In this document: piece after piece, positions 34,567 to 41,907 of the stretch
Layout of the letters: the number at the start of each line of letters is the position of its first letter
Numbering within the stretch: the first letter of the stretch is position 1
Assembly (NCBI RefSeq): GCF_013337765.1
Contig: NZ_VBSB01000005.1
Span: forward strand, 620,001 to 684,000
Source of the DNA: Mycolicibacterium sphagni
GTDB lineage: Bacteria; Actinomycetota; Actinomycetes; Mycobacteriales; Mycobacteriaceae
Direction: 5' to 3'
DNA length: 64,000 nt
The notes under the pieces: model-generated
Told to the model about the DNA's origin: nothing
Seen by the model: only the letters and a program-made list of their open reading frames with translations
The model's database searches: none
Made by a program: the position numbers and the translations under genes

Positions 34567-35312
34567 CAGTGATGCTCCCTGGCGCGGCGCGCACGTTCGG
34601 CAAGCTCAGCCTCGTCGAGTCGCTTGGCCTCGTCCAGGCTCGGGGCGCCGCCGCCGAGAACCTCAGGCACCCAATACTCGCCGCGAGGGTGCGGATAGGC
34701 CAGCTGCAGCTGACGCAGGATCGTGCTCATCTGGTCCCTGAGTGCGTTTTCGAGCTCGGGCGCCGTCGCATGCGGCAGCAGCGGTCGGCCGAATCGCACG
34801 GTGAATGGAATCTTATTGCGGCGCAACTGCTTCGGCTGATCTTTTGTCCACACCCGGTGGGCTCCCCAGACGATGCAGGGAATGATGGGGACCTGCGCTT
34901 CCAGCGCCATCCGCGCGGCTCCACTCTTGAATTCTTTGAGGACGAAAGCCCTGCTGATGGTGGCCTCGGGGTAGACCCCGACGAGCTCACCGGCGCGTAA
35001 CGCGTGAACCGCCTGCGCATAGGCCTCGGCGCCGGCCTGTCGGTCGACCGGGATGGTCCCCGTCCGTCTGATCAGAAAGTTCACCACCCGCACGTCCTGC
35101 ATCTCGGCCTTGATCATGAACCGGACCCGGCGCTTGCGCCGACGGGTACCCAGCGCCGCCGGCAGGAAGTCGACGTAGCTGGTGTGGTTGATCGCCACCA
35201 CGGCGCCACCGCGTGCGGGAATGTTCTCAAGCCCCTCGAAGGTGATCTTGGTCCCCGCCGCCCTGACCGCCATCGAGGCGGCGATCTCCAGGGTGCGGAA
35301 AACGGGTTCCAT
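34566..35312 (-). CDS. 1-acylglycerol-3-phosphate O-acyltransferase-like (PlsC) 1
   Basis: This 248-residue PlsC-family acyltransferase has the HxxxxD motif in NHTSYVDF, the second-block GVYPEATIS and the substrate-side IIPCIVWGAHRVW. It probably acylates lysophosphatidic acid or a related lipid at the membrane. The C-terminus is charged and Ala/Arg-rich (EAELAERARRAREHH). It is one of two adjacent PlsC paralogues, matching Mtb Rv3814c-Rv3815c. The five-base gap to the upstream paralogue and coupling to the HAD gene indicate one operon. Confidence 0.88.
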   Translation of the reverse strand: MEPVFRTLEIAASMAVRAAGTKITFEGLENIPARGGAVVAINHTSYVDFLPAALGTRRRKRRVRFMIKAEMQDVRVVNFLIRRTGTIPVDRQAGAEAYAQAVHALRAGELVGVYPEATISRAFVLKEFKSGAARMALEAQVPIIPCIVWGAHRVWTKDQPKQLRRNKIPFTVRFGRPLLPHATAPELENALRDQMSTILRQLQLAYPHPRGEYWVPEVLGGGAPSLDEAKRLDEAELAERARRAREHH

Positions 35313-35317
35313 GACTG

Positions 35318-36091
35318 CTACCCCGCTGGCCCTGGCGGATCACCGCGCTGCGCTCGTTTGGCCGCCTTTTCGGCGGCTTCGGCCGCTTCGAGCACGGCGG
35401 CTTCCGCCAATGTCGGCGCGCCGCCGCCCAACCGGTGCGGCACCCAGAATTCGCCCGCCGGATGGCCGTAGCTGTCCTGTACTTGTTCGAGGAGGTGCTG
35501 CATTCTCGAGTGCAGCAGGGCGGTGAGCTCATTGGCCGGCAGTGTCGGCGGGATGGGCTCCCCCACCGCGATCGAGATCGGAACTTTGGGCCGCCACATC
35601 TTGCGCGGGTGGTCCTTGGTCCAGATGCGCTGGGCGCCCCACACGATGTGCGGGATGATCGGCACGTCGGCCGCGATCGCCATGCGTGCCGCGCCAGACT
35701 TGAACTCCTTGAGTTCGAAGCTGCGACTGATTGTCGCCTCCGGGTAGACCCCCACCAGCTCGCCGGCCTTCAGCGCCAGACAGGCCGCGTCGAACGAGGC
35801 GGAACCGCTCTGCCGGTCCACCGGGATGTGCCGCAGGCTGCGCATGACGGGCCCGGTGATCTTGGCGTCGAACACCTCTCGCTTGGCCATGAACCGGACC
35901 TTGCGGCCGCGGTGCTGCAGATAGGCGGGCAGGCCGGCGAAGGTGAAGTCGAAGTAGCTGGTGTGGTTGATGGCGATGACGGCCCCGCCGGTGACGGGCA
36001 GGTTCTCGACCCCGGTCACGGTGAACTTCAGTCCCTGCACACGCCATATCAGGCGGGCGAGCTGGATGACAGTCCCGTATACCGGTTCCAC
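35318..36091 (-). CDS. 1-acylglycerol-3-phosphate O-acyltransferase-like (PlsC) 2
   Basis: This 257-residue protein is a clear paralogue of the next gene downstream, with NHTSYFDF as HxxxxD motif, GVYPEATISRSF and a similar IPHIVWGAQRIW block. The C-terminal tail is Ala/Glu/Lys-rich. Products probably act in phospholipid or envelope lipid acylation. The tandem arrangement reflects an old duplication, since both copies exist in Mtb. Confidence 0.88.
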   Translation of the reverse strand: MEPVYGTVIQLARLIWRVQGLKFTVTGVENLPVTGGAVIAINHTSYFDFTFAGLPAYLQHRGRKVRFMAKREVFDAKITGPVMRSLRHIPVDRQSGSASFDAACLALKAGELVGVYPEATISRSFELKEFKSGAARMAIAADVPIIPHIVWGAQRIWTKDHPRKMWRPKVPISIAVGEPIPPTLPANELTALLHSRMQHLLEQVQDSYGHPAGEFWVPHRLGGGAPTLAEAAVLEAAEAAEKAAKRAQRGDPPGPAG

Positions 36092-36177
36092 TCGGCCAGC
36101 CTAGCCCGCTGGCAATCGACGCCGCGCACGGACCGCTAAGCTCGTTTCGGGTGCAGCGACCACGGGAAAGGGGATTT

Positions 36178-37728
36178 GTGCAGGTCACCAGCATCGGCCA
36201 CGCCGGTTTTCGGATCGACACCCACGCGGGCAGCATCCTGTGCGACCCGTGGCTGAACCCCGCCTATTTCGGTTCCTGGTTCGTCTTCCCCGACAACAGC
36301 GGCCTGGACTGGGCTGCCATCGGCGATTGCGACTACCTCTACGTCTCACATCTGCACAAGGACCACTTCGACCCGAAGCTGCTGACCGAGTACGTCAACA
36401 AGGACGCTGTCGTCCTGCTTCCGGATTTTCCGGTACCCGATCTCCGTCGCGAACTCGAGAAGGTGGGCTTCCACCGGTTCTACGAGACCGCCGACTCGGT
36501 CAAGCATCGAATCAGTGGGCCCAAAGGCGAGCTGGACGTGATGATCGTCGCGCTGCGGGCTCCGGCCGACGGACCCATCGGAGACTCCGGGCTGATCGTC
36601 TCTGACGGCACCACCACGGTGTTCAACATGAACGACTCGCGGCCGCTGGCCTTGGACGTGCTGGCCGACGCGTTCGGCCACATCGACGTGCACATGCTGC
36701 AGTACTCCGGCGCGATCTGGTACCCGATGGTCTACGACATGCCCGCGCGGGCCAAGGAGTCCTTCGGCACCCAGAAGCGTCAACGCGGCATGGACCGGAG
36801 CCGGCAGTTCATCTCGGATGTCGGTGCGACATGGGTGATCCCGTCGGCAGGACCACCGTGCTTCCTGGATCCCGCACTGCGCGACCTCAACGACGACCAC
36901 GGCGACCCTGCCAACATCTTCCCCGACCAGATGGTCTTCCTGCAACAGATGCGACGCAACGGCAACGACGGTGGCCTGCTGATGATCCCCGGATCGGTGG
37001 CTGAATTCACTGGCACACAGCTTGATTCGCTTGTGCACCCGGTGCCCACCGCCGATGTCGAGGCGATCTTCACCACCTGCAAGGCCGACTACATCGCCGA
37101 CTATGCCGAGCGGATGGCGCCGGTGCTGGCCGCCGAGAAGGCGTCTTGGGCGCCCGCCGCGGGAGAGTCGCTACTCGAGCCGTTGCGGGCGAAGTTCGAG
37201 CCGATCATGCTGCAGAGCGATCAGATCTGCGACGGCATCGGCTACGCGGTGGAGCTGCGACTAGGTTCGGAGACCGTCGTGGTGGATTTCCCGAAACGTG
37301 CTGTGCGCGAACCCATTGCGGACGAGAAGTTCCGCTACGGTTTCGAGATCGCACCGGAGCTTGTGCGCACGGTGCTGCGCGACGACGAACCAGACTGGGT
37401 CAACACCATCTTCTTGTCCACCCGGTTCCGGGCGTGGCGGGTCGGCGGGTACAACGAGTATCTGTACACGTTCTTCAAGTGCCTGACCGACGAGCGGATC
37501 GCCTATGCCGACGGCTGGTTCGCCGAGGCACACGACGACACCAGCGACGTGGTGCTGGACGGCTGGACGGTGCAGCGCCGCTGCCCGCACCTGAAGGCCG
37601 ATCTGTCGAAATTCGGTGTGGTGGAGGGCTCGACGCTGACGTGCAACCTGCACGGCTGGCAGTGGAACCTGGAGAACGGCCGCTGCCTGACGACCAAGGG
37701 GCACGAATTGCGGTGCTCCCGGCAATGA
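36178..37728 (+). CDS. Metallo-beta-lactamase fold / Rieske [2Fe-2S] protein (Rv3818 orthologue)
   Basis: The start is GTG at 36178 (MQVTSIGHAGF), giving 516 residues, the remembered length of Mtb Rv3818; a longer frame from 36151 is open but does not fit. The N-terminal two thirds are an MBL-fold domain with the metal site HLHKDHFD. The C-terminal 110 residues hold a Rieske-type cluster site, CPHLKADL and CNLHGWQW (Cys-x-His and Cys-x2-His). The combination recalls CMP-sialic acid hydroxylase and UlaG-like proteins, which suggests an oxidative or hydrolytic enzyme on a polar substrate; the real reaction is unknown. It is cytosolic and has no reductase partner beside it. Confidence 0.88.
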   Translation: MQVTSIGHAGFRIDTHAGSILCDPWLNPAYFGSWFVFPDNSGLDWAAIGDCDYLYVSHLHKDHFDPKLLTEYVNKDAVVLLPDFPVPDLRRELEKVGFHRFYETADSVKHRISGPKGELDVMIVALRAPADGPIGDSGLIVSDGTTTVFNMNDSRPLALDVLADAFGHIDVHMLQYSGAIWYPMVYDMPARAKESFGTQKRQRGMDRSRQFISDVGATWVIPSAGPPCFLDPALRDLNDDHGDPANIFPDQMVFLQQMRRNGNDGGLLMIPGSVAEFTGTQLDSLVHPVPTADVEAIFTTCKADYIADYAERMAPVLAAEKASWAPAAGESLLEPLRAKFEPIMLQSDQICDGIGYAVELRLGSETVVVDFPKRAVREPIADEKFRYGFEIAPELVRTVLRDDEPDWVNTIFLSTRFRAWRVGGYNEYLYTFFKCLTDERIAYADGWFAEAHDDTSDVVLDGWTVQRRCPHLKADLSKFGVVEGSTLTCNLHGWQWNLENGRCLTTKGHELRCSRQ

Positions 37729-38066
37729 GCGCCCCACCGCAGCAGTACTACGACGACGGACTGGTTCAACTGGACCGCTTTGCACTGACGTTGCGGCGCT
37801 ACCACTTTCCGTCGGGAACCGCGAAGGTGATCCCGCTGCAGGCCATCAAGGGCTACAAGGCCGAGCCGTTGGGGTTGTGGATGCAACGCTTCCGGCTTTG
37901 GGGCAGTTCGGATTTGCGCCGCTGGCTGCCGCTGGACATCTATCGGCCGATCAAGTCGACGCTGGTCACACTCGACGTTCCTGGCACCAATCCCAGCCCG
38001 GCGTTCACCCCGGTCAGGCCGCGGGAGTTTCTGACAACGCTCGATGAGCTACTCAAGGCCACCTAA
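37725..38066 (+). CDS. Conserved small protein (Rv3819 position)
   Basis: The ATG at 37725 overlaps the stop of the Rieske gene (ATGA). The 113-residue soluble protein contains YYDDGLVQLDRFALTLRRYHFP and alternating charged/hydrophobic strands (STLVTLDVPG, VRPREFLTTLDELL) that look like a small beta-barrel or PH-like fold. No catalytic motif is visible. Coupling suggests it helps or shields the MBL/Rieske protein. Confidence 0.78.
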   Translation: MSAPPQQYYDDGLVQLDRFALTLRRYHFPSGTAKVIPLQAIKGYKAEPLGLWMQRFRLWGSSDLRRWLPLDIYRPIKSTLVTLDVPGTNPSPAFTPVRPREFLTTLDELLKAT

Positions 38067-38075
38067 GCTCATCGG

Positions 38076-38819
38076 ATGCTCGAGCTGCTGCTGTTTGTGC
38101 ACGGCGGCTGGCACGGCGCGTGGTGCTGGGCGGACAATTTCCTGGGCTTCTTCGCCGGGCAGGGATTCCTTGCCGCCGCGGTGAGCCTGCGTGGTCATGG
38201 CGACAGCCCTTCGCCCGGGCCATTGAACTCCTGCACCATCGCCGACTACGTGGATGACGTCGCGACCGCGGCAGCCGAGCTCGGCACCAGCCCAGTGGTC
38301 GTGGGGCACTCGATGGGCGGATTCGTCGTGCAGAAGTATCTCGAGAAGCATCACGCACCGGCGGGAGTGCTGATGGCGTCCATGCCGTCGCGTTCGGCGC
38401 ATCGGGCCGCGGTGGCGTTCCGCATCATGCGTCGCCATCCCCTGGTGTCCTTTCGTTCGTACACCGTCGGCACCACCGCCGACCTGGTCAACACACCACG
38501 GCTCGCGCGCGAGCACTTCTTCTCCGAGGACACACCGGAATCCGTGGTCACGGCATGCGCACCACGCCTGCAAGCGGAGAGTCACCACGGCGGAGGCTTG
38601 CGCATACGCTTCAGGCCGGGCCGGGTGAGCACACCCCTACTGGTGCTCGGCGCCGAAGAAGACCGAAGCGTCGTCACCCGCGAAGTACATGCGACGGCCC
38701 GCGATTACGGGACCACGGCCGAGATGTTCGCCGGCATGGGCCACAACATGATGCTGGAGCCCGGATGGCCCGTTGTCGCAGAGCGGATCCAATCGTGGTT
38801 AGACGTTCGGGGCATCTAG
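38076..38819 (+). CDS. Alpha/beta-hydrolase
   Basis: This 247-residue hydrolase has the oxyanion motif FVHGGWHGAWCW near the N-terminus, nucleophile GHSMGGFV (Ser at about 76), an acid in LGAEEDRSV and the His in GMGHNMMLEPGW. It has no signal peptide, so it is a cytoplasmic esterase or lipase-like enzyme of unknown substrate. It starts 9 bases after the small protein upstream and may share its transcript. Its stop codon ends exactly at the first base of direct repeat A, so the accessory island abuts this gene. Confidence 0.88.
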   Translation: MLELLLFVHGGWHGAWCWADNFLGFFAGQGFLAAAVSLRGHGDSPSPGPLNSCTIADYVDDVATAAAELGTSPVVVGHSMGGFVVQKYLEKHHAPAGVLMASMPSRSAHRAAVAFRIMRRHPLVSFRSYTVGTTADLVNTPRLAREHFFSEDTPESVVTACAPRLQAESHHGGGLRIRFRPGRVSTPLLVLGAEEDRSVVTREVHATARDYGTTAEMFAGMGHNMMLEPGWPVVAERIQSWLDVRGI

Positions 38820-38882
38820 CGCCGAGATCGACGAAATGATGCGATCTACTCGTACTTTCGCGGCCAAACGTCGGTTTGGGCG
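38819..38882 (+). repeat. 64-bp direct repeat, copy A
   Basis: Identical base for base to 41836-41899. It starts in the last base of the hydrolase stop codon. It contains a small hairpin, CCAAAC-GTCG-GTTTGG, near its right end. Similarity continues rightward at a lower level for about 50 bases, where copy A runs into the displaced gene end. Confidence 0.9.
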
Positions 38883-38891
38883 AACAGAATG

Positions 38892-38936
38892 CTAGAGCTG
38901 CCAGACCAATTGGTGCAGTTCGGAAGCCGCCGAGCT
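38892..38936 (-). pseudogene. Displaced 3' end of the DUF5718-like gene
   Basis: Read on the minus strand, this stretch encodes AASELHQLVWQL followed by TAG. The intact gene at 41908 ends [12 protein letters not shown] followed by TAG. The DNA agrees at most positions over about 45 bases, and both copies are followed by the 64-base repeat at the same distance. It has no start and no body, so it is a leftover gene end, not a gene. Confidence 0.75.
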
Positions 38937-38940
38937 GGCC

Positions 38941-39207
38941 TTACGTCTCAACGCCATCTTCGCGCGCCCATTCTTGCCGCCAAGAATCGGCTAGCGATAG
39001 CGCTTCTTCCGCGCTGATCTCTTTGTAGTCGATGTCATTATGGCCGAGCCAATACTTGTACAAGAACTCCGTGGGACGCCAAGTCAGATCCCGCCTGAAC
39101 GATTCGTCCTCGGTGCCGACCGGGAGGTGCGTTCGGCGCACGAGGCCAGTCGGCACGCCCGCATCGGACAGTATCGCGTAGTAAGTGACTTCCGGCTGAT
39201 CCGTCAC
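38941..39207 (-). CDS. Probable immunity protein for the adjacent toxin
   Basis: This 88-residue acidic soluble protein (TYYAILSDAGVPTGLVRRTH, then FRRDLTWRPTEFLYKYW and EISAEEALSLADSWR) has no signal peptide or membrane segment. Its ATG overlaps the toxin stop by four bases (ATGA), the classic toxin-then-immunity layout of polymorphic toxin loci. Similar short proteins with a YYAI...RR...RDL.W.P pattern are remembered beside type VII toxins of actinobacteria, but their role is mostly inferred. Base composition is lower in GC than the housekeeping genes around it. It would have to act in the cytosol, consistent with a nucleotide-targeting toxin. Confidence 0.75.
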   Translation of the reverse strand: MTDQPEVTYYAILSDAGVPTGLVRRTHLPVGTEDESFRRDLTWRPTEFLYKYWLGHNDIDYKEISAEEALSLADSWRQEWAREDGVET

Positions 39208-41765
39208 GGTTCACCATCTTCCCTGGGTAGCTGAATGTCTGGGGCACTGGTTGGGGTCGGAACCGCACCGAAGATCTCGTCCTGCAAGGCCTCAAGCTCA
39301 TCCCGGCGAACAGCCGGAGTGAAGGGCGAACGGTGCTCCTCGTACAAAACATGGGTCGACATCTTCGCATTGAAACTCTCCGGAGTGTGGAACTGCAGCT
39401 CGAACACCTGTCCGCTGACCGGATCACTCCAGAAGCTATTTATCCCCTGGTATCCGTCGCTACCCCAAAAGTTCTTGAACTTGATGCAGTCGTAGCCCCG
39501 CGAGTCAAGTTTGCCAATCGCGTACTCGACGTCGTGCGCGTAGTAATCGGACGGAGATTGCAGCGTGTAGCGGACCGAGTCTTTCAGGTCCGCGAGATGT
39601 TCGGTAATCGGCTTTTTAGGGCTGTCCGCAATTAGTCCCGACAGCTTCTCCTTCAACGAATCCTCGGTCTTGAGGCGGTATTCCTGCCCTATGAGCTCAC
39701 CATGGTCAAGGTCGCCGGCCACATCATGCATCGTCGCAGTGATGCCAGGCTCAGCGACACGAGCGCGTGCGAGGAAGTCATTGGCTGCTTGGTTTTGAGC
39801 TGAGTCAAGGTACGCGCCGCCGTCGTTCTGCCACCCGCCGTTATCTGCGTGACCGTCCAGCTCACCGTGGTCATGGTCAGCGTGATCGGTCCCGCGTGGG
39901 CTGTCTGCCTGACTTGAATGCTCTGGACCAGAATCGCTAGGCCGCAGGAGTTCCGGCTGGGTTGCACTGTGGTGCATTCCGGGACCCTCGAGGTGCGTGA
40001 ACCCACCGCCCGGAGCACCAGACCCGCTAGGACGGGGTGCACCCTCGACTGGCACAGTACCGGCGGAAGTCCCTCGGGCTTCGCCACGGGACGGTGCGGA
40101 TTCGTCCACCGAGACTTCTGGCTGTCGCACTCCCTGGTGCACTTCCGCAGAGGCATCGGCGTTCACTCTTGGTTGCCTCAACGGTGAATCATACTGTACT
40201 GCAGTGGTATCGGGTGCAGACTGCACCACCGGCGAAGGCGATGCGTCGGCAGCATGAGGCGCAGGCCCCGGACGTCCACCTTCCGGTGGCTCCACAGTGA
40301 CTGGCTTGTTGCCGATGTCCTCGAGACTTTTCGAAATCTGTGGCGTCTCTTTGGAGATGTTCCCCAACACACTGCCGGCCCGACCCGCTTCACCGGCCTG
40401 ATCCAAGGCACGGTAGATACCGGCCGATCCACCGCCGGCATCGAGCGTTTCACTGACTCTTCCGGCCGCAGAGGCGATCTCGCCTGTCTCTCCGACTTTG
40501 CCCGCCGCAAATGGGAGCGTCAGGATGTCCAGGATGTTCTGGCTAGCGCCCAACATCGGACGGTCTTTGCTCCACTCATCCGTGCGCGCCAATCCTTTTA
40601 ACATCGCCTCGAACGCCTGCGGATCCGACAGGGCCGTCGACACCAATGTCCCGGGGTTGACAGCCGCGTTGCTCAGATCCGCAATGCCCTTCCACGTCTG
40701 CAGCGCCCCGTCGGGGTCGTATGCAAACCGCAGCGGATCCATGTCTTCGATTCCTTCGGCGTTGCTGACCAGCCACCGGAACCCGCCCTCGGTGGAATCC
40801 AGCGATGAATTGAATGCGCCAGAAAGCACTTGCCCGACATGATCGCCGAAGAATTCGGTGAACTCCCGGTTGGCCGACTTCTCGAGATCGCGCACCCACG
40901 TGTCGACGTTCTGCTCAGCCTGTTGAACCCCAGCGCGTTTCGCCGACGCCTCACTCTTGAGATGGCTCATCACGGTCTTGACGTCATCAGCGATCTTGTG
41001 CAGCTCGTCTTCGCCGTGGCCCTTGAAGAATTCGAAGAAGGTGCCCACGATGCCGCCCACCGAGCCCAGCTTGCTCAGAAGTTCGCGGATCGCATTCTGC
41101 GTCTTCTCGACATCCGCTGCGAAGCCCTCCAGTTGATTCGCCAGCTGTTGGCAACTGCCACCCACTGAGGAGAGGCCCGTCCCGATGTCGCGGATCGGCG
41201 CCTTGATGAGTTCACCTTCAGGTATCTGCTGAGCGCTGATGGTGTTGTAAGACCCGGCCATGTCGCCGGAAACGCCGTACAACGATGCGCCGAAGGCTCG
41301 CCACGCGGCTGCGGCGGTGCGCACCGCGGCGGGATCACCGTTGGGCCACAGGTCGCCGACCAGGAACTCGACAACCTTCCACATCGTCGGCTCAACGACG
41401 CCGGGCCCTTGAGCGCTCGGCGCTCCCGGCGGCGAAACCGCGGCGGGGCACGGTGGCGAGGGCAGCGGTTGGCTTCGTCCAGAAATGTCGGATTGCGCTT
41501 CGGCTCTCGAATAGTTCACCGCACTGACCTGTATGCCGTATCCAGTCTTTCGACAGGCGTTGATACCCGCAGTCACCGCTTTGAGCAGGTCGCGGGCGGT
41601 GTTCTCGTATTGCCTACCGAACATCACACCCGCGGCGTCTCGGCCGGTGTTGGCATTGAATGCCCCGGTCAGGGTTGACATCGCGGCGCTGACACCGCCG
41701 CCGACAGCGGCCACCGCTACTCCAGCAGCCGTCAACGCCGTGGGATCCACGGCTAACGGCGCCAC
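39204..41765 (-). CDS. Type VII-type polymorphic toxin with RelA/SpoT-like synthetase domain
   Basis: This 853-residue protein (GTG start preceded by CCGGAGATC) has a modular layout. Residues 1-95: helical ESX-like region with a YxxxE motif (Tyr85-Glu89), the type VII export signal. About 125-235: a helical region (LWPNGDPAAVRTAAAAWRAF) like the N-terminal domain of CpnT-type toxins. About 250-480: helical linker. About 485-650: Pro/Ser/His-rich spacer. About 665-830: toxin domain. That domain has the alarmone-synthetase motifs in order: Arg697-x-Lys699-xxx-Ser703 (YRLKTEDSLKEK), Asp729 (KDSVRYT), GYQGIN (771-776) and Glu789-x-Gln791 (FELQFHT), then HVLYEEHR. It resembles ATP nucleotide 3'-pyrophosphokinase and Tas1-like (p)ppApp synthetases. 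No hydrolase HD domain is present. Predicted action: depletion of ATP/ADP in rival cells. Confidence 0.82.
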   Translation of the reverse strand: MAPLAVDPTALTAAGVAVAAVGGGVSAAMSTLTGAFNANTGRDAAGVMFGRQYENTARDLLKAVTAGINACRKTGYGIQVSAVNYSRAEAQSDISGRSQPLPSPPCPAAVSPPGAPSAQGPGVVEPTMWKVVEFLVGDLWPNGDPAAVRTAAAAWRAFGASLYGVSGDMAGSYNTISAQQIPEGELIKAPIRDIGTGLSSVGGSCQQLANQLEGFAADVEKTQNAIRELLSKLGSVGGIVGTFFEFFKGHGEDELHKIADDVKTVMSHLKSEASAKRAGVQQAEQNVDTWVRDLEKSANREFTEFFGDHVGQVLSGAFNSSLDSTEGGFRWLVSNAEGIEDMDPLRFAYDPDGALQTWKGIADLSNAAVNPGTLVSTALSDPQAFEAMLKGLARTDEWSKDRPMLGASQNILDILTLPFAAGKVGETGEIASAAGRVSETLDAGGGSAGIYRALDQAGEAGRAGSVLGNISKETPQISKSLEDIGNKPVTVEPPEGGRPGPAPHAADASPSPVVQSAPDTTAVQYDSPLRQPRVNADASAEVHQGVRQPEVSVDESAPSRGEARGTSAGTVPVEGAPRPSGSGAPGGGFTHLEGPGMHHSATQPELLRPSDSGPEHSSQADSPRGTDHADHDHGELDGHADNGGWQNDGGAYLDSAQNQAANDFLARARVAEPGITATMHDVAGDLDHGELIGQEYRLKTEDSLKEKLSGLIADSPKKPITEHLADLKDSVRYTLQSPSDYYAHDVEYAIGKLDSRGYDCIKFKNFWGSDGYQGINSFWSDPVSGQVFELQFHTPESFNAKMSTHVLYEEHRSPFTPAVRRDELEALQDEIFGAVPTPTSAPDIQLPREDGEP

Positions 41766-41835
41766 AACGATCTCCGGTCAGGCATCACTCATATTGTGAC
41801 AACCCGACAGCAGCATCGGTAGTCACTTCACACCG

Positions 41836-41899
41836 GCGCCGAGATCGACGAAATGATGCGATCTACTCGTACTTTCGCGGCCAAACGTCGGTTTGGGCG
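41836..41899 (+). repeat. 64-bp direct repeat, copy B
   Basis: Perfect copy of 38819-38882, in the same orientation, lying between the toxin start (41765) and the stop of the DUF5718-like gene (41908). The two copies are 3.0 kb apart. To its left the sequences diverge at once; to its right they remain similar into the gene end. Confidence 0.9.
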
Positions 41900-41907
41900 T
41901 AGAGAAA

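Larger units (their letters stand above)
38819..41899. mobile_element. Repeat-flanked toxin-immunity island (possible integrated cassette)
   Basis: The segment between two identical 64-base direct repeats (38819-38882 and 41836-41899) holds only a polymorphic toxin gene, its probable immunity gene and a displaced copy of the 3' end of the flanking DUF5718-like gene. Parts of it, mainly the toxin's C-terminal end and the immunity gene, are visibly less GC-rich than the flanks. The structure looks like integration at a gene 3' end. No integrase, transposase or terminal inverted repeats are present, so the mechanism is inferred: site-specific integration in trans, or homologous recombination through a repeat. 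Confidence 0.55.

Noticed and set aside
38819..38894. Coding frame across repeat A (reads AEIDEMMRSTRTFAAKRRFG)
   Set aside because: It is about 25 codons, lacks a clear start signal and begins in the hydrolase stop codon; kept only as part of the repeat.
39204..41765. Toxin domain as ADP-ribosyltransferase or nuclease
   Set aside because: No R-S-E or nuclease (HNH, EndoU) motif was found, while all RSH synthetase motifs are present in order.
38819..41899. Insertion sequence or prophage remnant
   Set aside because: No transposase, integrase, phage gene or terminal inverted repeat; only direct repeats and a displaced gene end support mobility.
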